Positions 1-8,020 are shown, counted from the stretch's first letter. The stretch: 64,000 nucleotides of DNA from Gemmatimonadota bacterium (GCA_025357945.1 JANYLJ010000018.1:1-64000), one strand, 5' to 3'. Made by a program: numbers and translations. The notes: a model not told the origin generated them from the letters alone.

Positions 1-59
1 CGGGTGACTTTCCCTTTGGCGGTGTAGGCGACGCTGGCGAACGTATGCTGGGGGCTCAT
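1..59 (-). CDS. N-terminus of a probable IS5-family transposase (partial)
   Basis: Only about 19 codons fall inside the window; the gene continues past its left edge. The peptide begins MSPQHTFASVAYTAKGKVTR, which has the shape of IS5-type transposase N-termini (TFA, then a basic stretch, then TR). The ATG at 59-57 is preceded by GGAG at a spacing of 7, a good ribosome site. About 80 bp upstream lies a sequence that looks like an IS end, at the right distance for a transposase start. The family call rests on a short N-terminus and the adjoining end, so another IS5-like group is possible. Confidence 0.5.
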   Translation of the reverse strand, partial: MSPQHTFASVAYTAKGKVT

Positions 60-141
60 GGCGGGGCTCCGTGATCGACGGGGAGAGCAACAACGACCAC
101 GGGGAAACGTACTTAATCACACCGACTTGTGCAGAGCTTCC
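1..141 (-). mobile_element. Right-hand portion of an IS5-like insertion sequence
   Basis: Read on the minus strand the element begins GGAAGCTCTGCACAAGTCGG (141-122), typical of IS5-group terminal repeats, and leads into the transposase start at 59. Immediately outside the end is CTAG (142-145), a common 4-bp YTAR target of this group. The other end is outside the window, so the target duplication cannot be confirmed. Confidence 0.55.
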
Positions 142-271
142 CTAGCATCTGAATATCCGCGCCAACAACCGTGAAGTGAAAGAAGTTCGCGCCCTCTGGT
201 GGCGGAAGCGCCAAGTCTGGTGCGACTCTGATACCTGCTCTTCCGGGGATCTTCGGCTTCTCGTCTGCCAT
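113..271 (-). pseudogene. Small gene truncated by the IS5-like element
   Basis: The frame starts with ATG at 271 (peptide MADEKPKIPGRAGIRVAPDL...) and contains ANFFHFTVVGADIQML. Its codons run directly into the IS: after ATG CTA the next codons are GGG AAG CTC TGC, the terminal repeat, and a stop follows at 113-115 inside the IS. About 43 native residues remain, followed by nine residues encoded by the IS. The FHFTVVGADIQ stretch is vaguely like small proteins of unknown function (a DUF3467-type resemblance is possible but unproven). It is probably non-functional. Confidence 0.5.
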
Positions 272-575
272 CGAAATACCCGCGTGAGGGGCGTAGTTGG
301 GTCCGCTGGACACTAACGTACGCTGATCCAGCAAGGAGCGCACCCGAATCCGTACAGACCCCTATATTCACGCCATCTCTCCTGAGCACATGACCGTCAA
401 CTGGCGACTATCCAGTATGCAGTATGCAACTGCATAGGCCGGAAAGCCAGTTTTAGTCCGATCCGGTCACAGCCGGTCACGATCTAGCCCGCGAAAACTG
501 TGGGGAAGCCTGGGGTCGAAACTCGCTGATCGCACCCCTTGTGCGTAAGGTACATACTCCCGATATTCATGCAAT
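272..575. other. Intergenic region between the truncated gene and argG
   Basis: No supported gene is seen in these 304 bp. It holds a perfect inverted repeat at 416-436, two direct copies of CCGGTCAC at 463-470 and 473-480, and just before argG a TTGTGC/GATATT pair (539-544 and 562-567, spacer 17) that could be the arginine operon promoter. Other small reading frames here lack ribosome sites and family resemblance. Confidence 0.5.
416..436. promoter_or_regulatory. Perfect 8-bp inverted repeat, candidate operator upstream of argG
   Basis: TATGCAGT, five bases, then ACTGCATA. The left part reads ATGCAGTATGCA (417-428), and ATGCAATATGCA recurs at 569-580 over the argG start codon, 152 bp downstream, differing at one base. 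ATGCA resembles one ARG-box half-site (ATKCA), and argR is the last gene of the operon, so ArgR is a candidate ligand. The half-site arrangement is not the canonical ARG box. Confidence 0.35.
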
Positions 576-580
576 ATGCA
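569..580 (+). promoter_or_regulatory. Second copy of the ATGCA-NT-ATGCA motif, overlapping the argG start
   Basis: ATGCAATATGCA covers the ATG of argG (576-578). It matches the motif at 417-428 at 11 of 12 positions. No Shine-Dalgarno sequence precedes this ATG; with a -10-like GATATT at 562-567 the transcript may start within a few bases of the codon. A repressor bound here would block both transcription start and translation. Confidence 0.35.
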
Positions 581-1778
581 GAAACCCGTTCTGGCGCTCG
601 CCTTTTCTGGCGGGCTCGATACGTCCTATTGCGTGCCCCGGCTGGCGGAACGCGGCTACGCGGTGCACACCGTGTTCGTCAACACCGGCGGCACCTCGGC
701 CGATCAGCGCGCCGCGATCCGGGCGCAGGCGCTTGCGGTTGGCGCGGTGGAGCACCACGAGCTGGACGCGCGCAGCGCGGTGTTCGATCGTTTCGTGCGG
801 GTGCTGATCCAGGCCAACGTGTTGCGCGGTGAGGTGTACCCGCTGTCGGTGGCGGCTGAGCGCACCCAGCAGGCGATCTCGGTGCTGGAGGTCGCCCGCG
901 CGATCAGCGCCACCGCCGTGGCGCATGGTTCCACGGGCGCCGGGAACGACCAGGTCCGCTTCGACATCGCGTTTCGGGTGCTGGCGCCCGATCTGGAGAT
1001 CGTGACGCCGATTCGCGAGGAATCGCTGTCGCGCGAGCAGGCGATCGGGTACCTCGAGGCGCGCGGGTTTCCGGTGCCGCCCAAGTCGGGGGCGTTCTCG
1101 ATCAATCGCGGCCTGTGGGGCACTACCTGGGGCGGCGGTTGGACGCATGACACCTGGGCACCGCCGCCGGCTGAACTTCTCGACCCGGCGCAGCGAGTGC
1201 CGGCACCGTCCGACATCGTGATCGGGTGGGAGCGTGGGCTCCCGGTCGCGTTGGATGGCGTGTCGCTGGCGGGGCACGCCATCGTGGACGCGCTGTCGGA
1301 GCAGGCGGCGGCGTACGGCATCGGCCACGGGATTCACGTCGGCGAGACCGCCCTCGGCATCAAGGGGCGGATCGGGTTCGAGGCGGGCAGTGCGTTGATG
1401 CTGATCGCGGCGCATCGCGAACTCGAGAAGCTGGTGCTCACCAAGTGGCAGGGTTTCTGGAAGGATCAGCTCGGGCGCTTCTACGGCGACCGCCTGCACG
1501 AGGGGCACTATTTCGATCCGGCGCTCCGCGACATCGAAGCCATGGTGACGTCGTCGCAACAGAAGGTGACTGGCGAGACCCGGATCCATCTCGGGCCGGG
1601 CCGTTTTGCGGTGACCGGCGCGCGTTCGCCGTATTCGATGATGGATCGCGCCGTGGCGACGTACGGCGAAGAGAACCGGCTGTGGACCGGCGATGAAGCG
1701 AAGGCTTTCGCGCGGGTGGGCGCCATCCCGGAGCTGCTGGCCATGCGCGCCGAAGCGCGCGCCCGCGGAGCGGCGTGA
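576..1778 (+). CDS. argG: Argininosuccinate synthase
   Basis: This cytosolic enzyme joins citrulline and aspartate with ATP to make argininosuccinate, the penultimate step of arginine synthesis. The 400-residue length is normal. The ATP pyrophosphatase loop SGGLDTS is at residues 11-17, STGAGNDQVRFD at 119-130, and SINRGLWG at 175-182 corresponds to the family's S-I-D-x-N-L-W-G stretch. It opens a nine-gene overlapping operon that ends in argR; its stop overlaps the next start (TGATG). The ATG at 576 lacks a Shine-Dalgarno and overlaps a repeated motif, so leaderless translation is plausible. It sits first in the operon, upstream of the genes for earlier pathway steps. Confidence 0.96.
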   Translation: MQKPVLALAFSGGLDTSYCVPRLAERGYAVHTVFVNTGGTSADQRAAIRAQALAVGAVEHHELDARSAVFDRFVRVLIQANVLRGEVYPLSVAAERTQQAISVLEVARAISATAVAHGSTGAGNDQVRFDIAFRVLAPDLEIVTPIREESLSREQAIGYLEARGFPVPPKSGAFSINRGLWGTTWGGGWTHDTWAPPPAELLDPAQRVPAPSDIVIGWERGLPVALDGVSLAGHAIVDALSEQAAAYGIGHGIHVGETALGIKGRIGFEAGSALMLIAAHRELEKLVLTKWQGFWKDQLGRFYGDRLHEGHYFDPALRDIEAMVTSSQQKVTGETRIHLGPGRFAVTGARSPYSMMDRAVATYGEENRLWTGDEAKAFARVGAIPELLAMRAEARARGAA

Positions 1779-2866
1779 TGGTCGTCACGACCCGGGTCCG
1801 CCTCGATCGGATCGCCTCCGCCACGAAAAATGCCGCCCTCGCCCAGGAAGTAATTCTCGGTGACGAGATCGTAGCTGGTGAAGGGTACGTGCTGGCGGTG
1901 CGCATCCTGACCGACAAGAGCACCTACAACGAAGTGGAAGACCTGAGCGGGCGGATGGTGGCGTTGCGTGCGGGTGATGTGCTCGCCGGAACGCTCGGAG
2001 TGCGTCGCGCGCTGCGTGGCTATGCCGGCGACGTACCATCGCAGCTCGCCGTGGGCGACGTGATCAACGTGCTCAATCTTGGCGGCATCCTCGGCCGGTG
2101 TACGTCGCAGAATCCGGAGATCGGTCCGCCGTTCGACGCCGAGGTGCTCGGCGCCGTGCTCGCGTTTCCCGAACTGGGCGATCGCGTTGGCCGGCCGGCG
2201 CATATTCGCGACCGCGCGGTTGCGCCGGCCGACCTGCTGCAATGCGATGTGCCGGTGGTGTACGTCGCTGGCACCTGCATGAACGCGGGCAAGACCGTCG
2301 CCGCGACGGAGCTGGTCCGCGGCCTGACCCGCGCCGGCGCTCGGGTCGCCGCGGTCAAGCTCACCGGCGTTTCGCTGATGCGGGATGCGCTTTCGATGCA
2401 GGACGCCGGGGCCGTGGCGGCGTTGACGTTCAACGATGCCGGTGCCGCAAGCACCCATGCGGGGATGACCGTACCCGTGGCGCGCGGCCTGTTCAACCGG
2501 CTCGTCGATCCTCGCGGTGCCCGTCCCGATGTGATCGTCGCCGAGCTCGGTGACGGGATTCTCGGTGAGTACGGTGTGCAGGACATCCTCCGCGCGCCCG
2601 ATTTGATGTCGCTCGGTGCGGCATTTGTGATGGCGGCCCCGGACCCGGTGGCGTGCTGGGGCGCCCAGCGACTGATGCGCGACGAGTTCCATCTCCCGAT
2701 CACGGTGATCACCGGACCGGCGACCGACAACGAGGTGGGCCGCAAGTACATCGGGGAGGAACTTCACCTGCCGGCGCACAACGCGCGGCGCGACGCGGTC
2801 GGCCTGGTGGCACAGGTGCGCGACGCCATCGATGGCTGGCGCGCCGCGCGCGGAGTCGCGACGTGA
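1778..2866 (+). CDS. Uncharacterised P-loop protein within the arginine operon
   Basis: This 362-residue cytosolic protein is not a recognised arginine enzyme. The N-terminal half (to about 155) is a mixed alpha/beta domain with a glycine-rich NVLNLGGILGRC segment; the C-terminal half has a Walker-A-like loop GTCMNAGKT at about 167-175 and an acidic ELGDG segment further on. The loop spacing recalls dethiobiotin-synthetase-like or DUF1611-type P-loop domains, but that assignment is tentative. ATG at 1778 follows GGAG by 7 bases; GTG at 1775 is also in frame. The 3' end overlaps argC (GTGA). Translational coupling between argG and argC implies a linked role; no N-acylglutamate synthase is present in the window. 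Confidence 0.8.
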   Translation: MVVTTRVRLDRIASATKNAALAQEVILGDEIVAGEGYVLAVRILTDKSTYNEVEDLSGRMVALRAGDVLAGTLGVRRALRGYAGDVPSQLAVGDVINVLNLGGILGRCTSQNPEIGPPFDAEVLGAVLAFPELGDRVGRPAHIRDRAVAPADLLQCDVPVVYVAGTCMNAGKTVAATELVRGLTRAGARVAAVKLTGVSLMRDALSMQDAGAVAALTFNDAGAASTHAGMTVPVARGLFNRLVDPRGARPDVIVAELGDGILGEYGVQDILRAPDLMSLGAAFVMAAPDPVACWGAQRLMRDEFHLPITVITGPATDNEVGRKYIGEELHLPAHNARRDAVGLVAQVRDAIDGWRAARGVAT

Positions 2867-3888
2867 AGGTCGCCGTCATCGGAGCCGCTGGCTACGCGGG
2901 TGGCGAGCTGCTCCGGCTGGTGTTGCAGCATCCCGACGTGCGCGAGGTCACCGCGACGTCGCGGTCGCTGGCCGGCACACCGATCGCCGAACACCATCCG
3001 GCGATGGCGTTGCTCACCGACGCCCGATTCGCAGCCCACGCGCCGGCGGAAGCAGCGCGCGGCAAGGATGTGGTGTTCCTCGCGCTCGAGCATGGTGATT
3101 CGTCGAAGCTCATGGGGTCGCTGATCGACAGCGGGCCCGGCATGATCATCGACCTGGCGGCGGACTTCCGGATTCACGACGGGCGGCTGCACGAGCAGCA
3201 CTACGGGGCGCATGCCGCACCAGCATTGGTGCACCGCTTTGCCTACGGACTCGCTGATGTGCGGGGTAAGGAGCTTCGGGGTGCCCAAGCGATCGCGGCG
3301 CCGGGGTGCTTTGCCACGGCGGCGCTGCTGGCGCTCTACGGCCTCGCCGACCTGCCGCTCCTGGCACCACCGGCGATCTTCGCGGTGACCGGATCGAGTG
3401 GCGCCGGCCAGGCACCCACGCCGACGACGCATCATCCCGCGCGGGCGAACAACATGTTCGCCTACGCGGCGATGGGGCACCGCCACGAAGGCGAGCTGCT
3501 CGAGCAATGGCGGACCTGGCGACAGGATCCGGCGGCGCAGGCCCGGCTGATGTGCCATTCGGGCCCGTTCGTGCGCGGCATCCACGTCACGCTGCATGCG
3601 CATGTCGCCGAGCCGGTGCGCGATATCAACGCCCGCGTCGCGGCGCAATTCGCGAGACGGCCCTTCGTTCGGGTGCTCGACGTACCACCGCAGTTGACGC
3701 AGGTGGCCGGATCGAACTTCGCGCTGATCCATGCTGCTGCATCGGCGGACGGGCGCGAGGTGCAGGTGATGTGCGTGATCGACAACCTGATCAAGGGTGC
3801 CGGTGGCCAGGCCGTTCAGGCGATGAACCTCGCCCTCGGCCTCGATGAATGCGCCGGATTGACCGCACCAGGAGTGTTTCCGTGCTAA
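2863..3888 (+). CDS. argC: N-acyl-gamma-glutamyl-phosphate reductase
   Basis: This enzyme reduces N-acylglutamyl-5-phosphate to the semialdehyde with NADPH. The protein (341 aa) begins with a Rossmann motif GAAGYAGGE at residues 8-16, and the catalytic cysteine lies in APGCFATA (C149). HGDSS and the later GIHVTLHAHV segment fit the dehydrogenase domain. The GTG start at 2863 overlaps the preceding stop; a much longer upstream extension is open but encodes only antisense-like low-complexity sequence. If the pathway is succinylated, as the transcarbamylase suggests, the substrate would be N-succinylglutamyl phosphate. Confidence 0.94.
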   Translation: MKVAVIGAAGYAGGELLRLVLQHPDVREVTATSRSLAGTPIAEHHPAMALLTDARFAAHAPAEAARGKDVVFLALEHGDSSKLMGSLIDSGPGMIIDLAADFRIHDGRLHEQHYGAHAAPALVHRFAYGLADVRGKELRGAQAIAAPGCFATAALLALYGLADLPLLAPPAIFAVTGSSGAGQAPTPTTHHPARANNMFAYAAMGHRHEGELLEQWRTWRQDPAAQARLMCHSGPFVRGIHVTLHAHVAEPVRDINARVAAQFARRPFVRVLDVPPQLTQVAGSNFALIHAAASADGREVQVMCVIDNLIKGAGGQAVQAMNLALGLDECAGLTAPGVFPC

Positions 3889-5036
3889 GCGAAGTTGTGA
3901 CCGATGCACTGCTGCCGGTGTACGCGACCTTCCCGCTGCGGGCAGTGTCGGGACACGGCTCGTGGCTGGTCGACGACGAAGGGCACGAGTGGCTGGACGC
4001 CTACGGCGGCCACGCGGTAGCGAGTTCGGGTCATTCCCATCCGGACGTCGTGGCCGCGATCGCTGATCAGGCGGCGAAGCTGATCTTCTACTCGACGGCG
4101 GTGCCGCACGCGGGCCGCGAGCAGCTGGCCGAGACGCTGGCGCGGCTTTCTCCCGACCCGCTCGGCCGGGTGTTCTTCTGCAATTCCGGGGCAGAAGCCA
4201 ACGAGAACCAGCTCGGACTGGCACGCCGCAAGACCGGTCGGACGCAGGTGGTGACGATGCGCGGTGGCTGGCACGGCCGCACCGCCGCGACGCTGGCCTG
4301 CACCGATGGTGAGCGATACGAAGCCGGTGCCCGTCGCGCTGGCGTCTCGTTGTCGCGCAAGGTGCCGTTCAACGACGTCGGCGCGCTGGAGCAGGCGATG
4401 GACGACACGATCGCGGCGATCCTGCTCGAACCGGTGCAGGGGTTCAGCGGCGCGCGGACCGCCACGCAGGAATTCCTGCAGGCGGCACGATCGCTCTGCG
4501 ATCGCCATGGTGCCAAGCTGCTGTTCGACGAGGTGCAGTGCGGCGTGGGGCGGACCGGCACCTTCACTGCCGCGGAACAGTTCGGCGTGGTGCCGGACGC
4601 CATTGCGATGGCCAAGGGGCTGGCGGCCGGCCTGCCGATCGGCGCGGTGATCGCGGTGTCGTCGCTGGTGGATGATATCAAGGTCGGTGACCTCGGTTCC
4701 ACGTTCGGTGGCGGCCCGGTGCCGTGTGCGGCGGCGCTTGCAAACATCGCCGTGATCGAACGCGAGGACCTGCTCGCGAACGTGCGGACGGTGAGCGAAC
4801 AGATCGTGAGCGAAGCGGCAAAGTTGCCGGATGTGGTGCGGGTGCACGGCCGCGGATTCCTGCTTGGGCTCGAGTTGAATCGCCCGGCGGCCGATGTGCA
4901 GCGTGCGCTCTGGCAGCATCGTGTGCTGACCGGCGCGTCGACGGATCCGCGCACGCTACGGCTGCTGCCGCCACTGTCGTTCGCGCCTGACGAAGCAGCG
5001 CTGTTGTTGCAGGCGCTCCGCGCGGTGCTGGTGTGA
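3882..5036 (+). CDS. argD: N-acylornithine aminotransferase (PLP-dependent, class III)
   Basis: It transfers an amino group from glutamate to the N-acylglutamate semialdehyde, giving N-acylornithine. The protein (384 aa) shows NSGAEANE at 101-108, LFDEVQCGVGRTG around the PLP aspartate (D216) and the Schiff-base lysine in AMAKG (K245). The GTG at 3882 is preferred to an upstream ATG-like frame because AGGAG precedes it by 7 bases; the start overlaps the end of argC by 7 bp. A GTGA overlap joins it to the transcarbamylase. Substrate (acetyl versus succinyl) cannot be read from this sequence alone. Confidence 0.93.
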   Translation: MLSEVVTDALLPVYATFPLRAVSGHGSWLVDDEGHEWLDAYGGHAVASSGHSHPDVVAAIADQAAKLIFYSTAVPHAGREQLAETLARLSPDPLGRVFFCNSGAEANENQLGLARRKTGRTQVVTMRGGWHGRTAATLACTDGERYEAGARRAGVSLSRKVPFNDVGALEQAMDDTIAAILLEPVQGFSGARTATQEFLQAARSLCDRHGAKLLFDEVQCGVGRTGTFTAAEQFGVVPDAIAMAKGLAAGLPIGAVIAVSSLVDDIKVGDLGSTFGGGPVPCAAALANIAVIEREDLLANVRTVSEQIVSEAAKLPDVVRVHGRGFLLGLELNRPAADVQRALWQHRVLTGASTDPRTLRLLPPLSFAPDEAALLLQALRAVLV

Positions 5037-6040
5037 CCAAGCGCGACTTTTTGGCGATGGAGGACTGGTCGCCGGAGCAGATCGATCACCTGCTGGCACT
5101 CGCCGTGCGCTGCAAGCGCGGTGAAATCGACGGCGGCCTGGTGAAGAAGGTGCTCGCGATGGTCTTCATGGATCCATCGTTGCGTACGCGCGCGTCGATG
5201 GAAACGGCGATGTTCCTGCACGGCGGTCACGCGCTCTGCCTGGAACCCGGCAAAGGGAGCTGGGCGCTGGAGACCGATCTCGACGTGGTGATGGATGGCA
5301 CCACGGTGGAGCACATCATCGAGATGGCTCGCGTCCTCAGCCGGTACGCGGATGCCATCGCGGTCCGGAGTTTCCCGAAGGGGAGCGACTGGGGCGTTGA
5401 ACGCGCGGATCACACCATCCGCAACTTCGCGCGCTATAGCGACAAGCCGGTGATCAACCTCGAGTCGTCGCGCCGTCATCCCTGTCAGGGATTGGCCGAT
5501 GCGCTGACGTTGCGCGAGCACCTCGGGGAAACCCGGGCGAAGCGATTCGTGCTGATGTGGGCATGGCATCCCAAGGCGCTCCCAACGGCCGTGCCGGCGA
5601 GTGCTGCGATCGCTGCGGCGCATCTGGGGATGCAGGTCACGATCGCGCGGCCGGCTGGGTACGACCTCGACCGCGACGACTATGCGACCATTCGCGCGCT
5701 CGCCGACCAGCGAGGTGGGTCGCTCGAAGTCACCGATGACGTGGACGGCGCCATTGACGGCGCCCACGCGGTCTATCCGAAGGCGTGGGGATCGCTGGCG
5801 CACTTCGGCAACCCCGAGGCGGAACGCGCCGGGCGGGAAGGGAAGCGCGACTGGCGCCTCACCGCCGCCCGGATGCGCATGACGGCCGGCGGGCAGGGGA
5901 TCGCGATGCATTGCCTGCCCGTGCGGCGTAACGTGGAGATGGATGGCGAAGTGCTCGACGGACCGCAGAGCGCCGTGATCGATGAAGCGGAAAACAGGCT
6001 GCACGTGCAGCGGGCATTGTTGTTGGAGTTGATCGGATGA
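5033..6040 (+). CDS. N-acylornithine transcarbamylase, predicted N-succinylornithine type
   Basis: It transfers the carbamoyl group of carbamoyl phosphate to an N-acylated ornithine. The 335-residue protein follows the Xanthomonas AOTCase/Bacteroides SOTCase plan: SLRTR at 49-53 (carbamoyl-phosphate loop), VMDGTTVEH at 86-94, HPCQ at 149-152, WHPK at 178-181 and HCLPVRRN at 293-300. Residue 92 is valine; the Xanthomonas acetyl enzyme has Glu92 and the Bacteroides succinyl enzyme has Pro at the equivalent site, and Glu92 substitutions including Val are reported to switch the enzyme to succinylornithine. Residue 302 is Glu where the Xanthomonas enzyme has a carboxylated lysine. The GTG start overlaps argD. 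It is not an ordinary ornithine transcarbamylase. Confidence 0.9.
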   Translation: MTKRDFLAMEDWSPEQIDHLLALAVRCKRGEIDGGLVKKVLAMVFMDPSLRTRASMETAMFLHGGHALCLEPGKGSWALETDLDVVMDGTTVEHIIEMARVLSRYADAIAVRSFPKGSDWGVERADHTIRNFARYSDKPVINLESSRRHPCQGLADALTLREHLGETRAKRFVLMWAWHPKALPTAVPASAAIAAAHLGMQVTIARPAGYDLDRDDYATIRALADQRGGSLEVTDDVDGAIDGAHAVYPKAWGSLAHFGNPEAERAGREGKRDWRLTAARMRMTAGGQGIAMHCLPVRRNVEMDGEVLDGPQSAVIDEAENRLHVQRALLLELIG

Positions 6041-6972
6041 CGATCGACAGCACCAAAGGAATCTCCGGCCTGAAGGGCGCGCTGCGCTACGTCCGCGCCT
6101 ACCGCGACCACGTTTTCGTCGTGAAGCTCGGCGGCGAGGTGCTGGCGGACCGCCACCAGCTCGACCTGGTGGCGGAGCAACTGGCATTGCTGGCGTCGCT
6201 GTCGATCCGGCTCGTTGTGGTGCACGGCGGCGGGCCACAGGCTTCGGCGTTGTCGCGCCGGTTGGGCCTCGAGCCGGTGATGGTGGCCGGCCGACGGGTC
6301 ACCGACGACGCGGCGCTGGAAGTCGTCACCATGGTGTACCGCGGCCTGCTCAACACCGAACTCGTGTCGGCGTTGCACCGCGCCGGCGTGCAGGCCACCG
6401 GCCTTTCCGGCGTGGACGCGGACCTGCTGACCGCCCGCCGCCGTCCACCCGTTGCGGTGACGGATGACGCCGGCGTCGAGCGGATGATCGACTACGGCCA
6501 TGTCGGCGACATCGACGCCGTCGATCCCCGCGTGTTGCGCACGTTGATGGACGCCCGGTTCGTCCCGGTGGTGTCGTCCCTTGCGGGCGACCGCGACGGG
6601 AATGTCTTCAACGTCAACGCCGATACGGTCGCCGAAGCGATCGCCATCTCGCTGCAGGCGCAGAAACTGATGTTCCTCACCGGCGCACCGGGCGTGCTCC
6701 GCGACCGGAACGACCCGTCGACGCTGGTCACCTTCGCCGATCCGGACGACCTGGCAGAGTTGATGGCGAGTGGCGCCCTCATTGGCGGGATGCGCCCCAA
6801 GGTGGAAGCGTGCATTCGCGCGGCGAACGGTGGCGTCGAGCGTACCCACATTATCGACGGAAGGGTGCCTGATGCCTTGCTGTTGGAGGTGTTCACCGGT
6901 TCCGGCTGTGGCACGATGATCGTTGGCAGAAAGGAGAAAGCAACCTATCTCGGCGTCGACCTGGCCGGCTGA
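6037..6972 (+). CDS. argB: N-acylglutamate kinase
   Basis: It phosphorylates the gamma-carboxyl of N-acylglutamate with ATP. The 311-residue protein has the amino-acid-kinase signatures VVKLGGEVL near residue 28 and VVVHGGGPQASAL near 66-78, then the AGRRVTD and IGGMRPKVE segments typical of NAG kinases. ATG overlaps the preceding stop (ATGA). The C-terminal 17 codons overlap the reading frame of the following argE-like gene by about 50 bp. It carries no fused synthase (GNAT) domain, so it does not supply the missing first step. Confidence 0.94.
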   Translation: MTIDSTKGISGLKGALRYVRAYRDHVFVVKLGGEVLADRHQLDLVAEQLALLASLSIRLVVVHGGGPQASALSRRLGLEPVMVAGRRVTDDAALEVVTMVYRGLLNTELVSALHRAGVQATGLSGVDADLLTARRRPPVAVTDDAGVERMIDYGHVGDIDAVDPRVLRTLMDARFVPVVSSLAGDRDGNVFNVNADTVAEAIAISLQAQKLMFLTGAPGVLRDRNDPSTLVTFADPDDLAELMASGALIGGMRPKVEACIRAANGGVERTHIIDGRVPDALLLEVFTGSGCGTMIVGRKEKATYLGVDLAG

Positions 6973-8020
6973 AGTCGCGTTGCTCCGCGACCTGGTGGCG
7001 ATCCCGTCCGTCAGTGGACAGGAAGGCCCGGCCGCGGAGTTCGTGGCGGCGTACGCCCAACGCCGCGGACTCGACGTCGTGCGCGATGAAACCAGCGTGC
7101 GCGTGAGCGTGGGGGATGAGCAGTCGGGTGCCACGCTCGTGCTGGCGTCGCACCTCGACGTCGTTCCGCCCGGTGATGGCTGGACGCGCGACCCGTTCGC
7201 GCCGGTGATTGAAGCTGGCCTGTTGTACGGCCGGGGGTCGGGAGATGCCAAGGCGTCGGTCAGCGCGATGCTGCTGGCACTGACGGACGTTGCGAAGGGC
7301 GGCGGACCGAAGGCGGGCCGCGTGCTGGCGATCTTTTCCTACGGTGAAGAGACGCGCAGCGCCACCATGCCAGAAGCGGTGAAGCGCGCCGGCCGCCTGG
7401 ATGCGGCACTGGTGGGCGAGCCGACGAACCTGCAGTTCGCCATCGCCCAACGGGGGTTGATGATGGTGGACCTGGTGGCGCGGGGAACCCAGCGCCACGC
7501 GGGATACGCGGCCGACGGCGCACCAAACGCCATTGCGGCGCTGGCACACGACCTGGTGAAGCTCGATGGCATCGTCGCGGAACGCGTGCATCCGGTACTC
7601 GGCGCCACCACCGTGACGCCGACGATGCTCGAGGCCGGCATTTCACGCAACGTCACGCCGCCGGTCGCGACAGCGATTCTCGACGTGCGATCCACACCGG
7701 CGTGGACTCACGATGAACTCGAGGTGGCCCTGCGCGAACGCCTCGTGAGCGAGGTGACGGTGACGTCCAAGCGACTGGTTCCCTGCGAGACGCCGGCTAA
7801 TTCGCGATTGCTCGCCGCCGCGCGGGCGGTAGCCCCCGACGCCATGCTGTACGGGTCGCCAACTTGTTCCGACTGGTGCTTCATGCGTCACCTCGATGCG
7901 ATCAAGGTCGGGCCGGGAACCTCACGCCGGTCGCACACGCCGGATGAGGCGGTCGATCTCGCGGAAGTGACCGCGGCCCGGGCCTTCTACGCAAATGTTG
8001 CGGAGCGATACCTCGCATGA
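6923..8020 (+). CDS. argE: M20-family N-acylcitrulline/ornithine deacylase (ArgE/DapE-like)
   Basis: This zinc-dependent amidohydrolase most likely removes the acyl group from N-acylcitrulline, which the transcarbamylase route requires before ArgG. M20 metal motifs are present: SHLDVVPPGDGW, GRGSGDAKASVSAML and YGEET, with HTPDEAV near the C-terminus. The protein is about 365 aa if translation starts at TTG 6923; an AAGGAG at 6931-6936 sits just after that codon, and a later in-frame TTG at 6980 is an alternative that would remove most of the overlap with argB. The start is therefore uncertain. Its stop overlaps argH (ATGA). Confidence 0.88.
   Translation: MAERRKQPISASTWPAEVALLRDLVAIPSVSGQEGPAAEFVAAYAQRRGLDVVRDETSVRVSVGDEQSGATLVLASHLDVVPPGDGWTRDPFAPVIEAGLLYGRGSGDAKASVSAMLLALTDVAKGGGPKAGRVLAIFSYGEETRSATMPEAVKRAGRLDAALVGEPTNLQFAIAQRGLMMVDLVARGTQRHAGYAADGAPNAIAALAHDLVKLDGIVAERVHPVLGATTVTPTMLEAGISRNVTPPVATAILDVRSTPAWTHDELEVALRERLVSEVTVTSKRLVPCETPANSRLLAAARAVAPDAMLYGSPTCSDWCFMRHLDAIKVGPGTSRRSHTPDEAVDLAEVTAARAFYANVAERYLA

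Noticed and set aside
5033-6040. Ordinary ornithine carbamoyltransferase (argF)
   Set aside because: The sequence follows AOTCase/SOTCase throughout (VMDGTTVEH, WHPK, HCLPVRRN), and an M20 deacylase follows in the operon.
4088-6238. 716-residue open frame on the minus strand
   Set aside because: It lies opposite argD, the transcarbamylase and argB, is Arg/Pro/Ser-rich with no domain, and is an antisense shadow of GC-rich genes.
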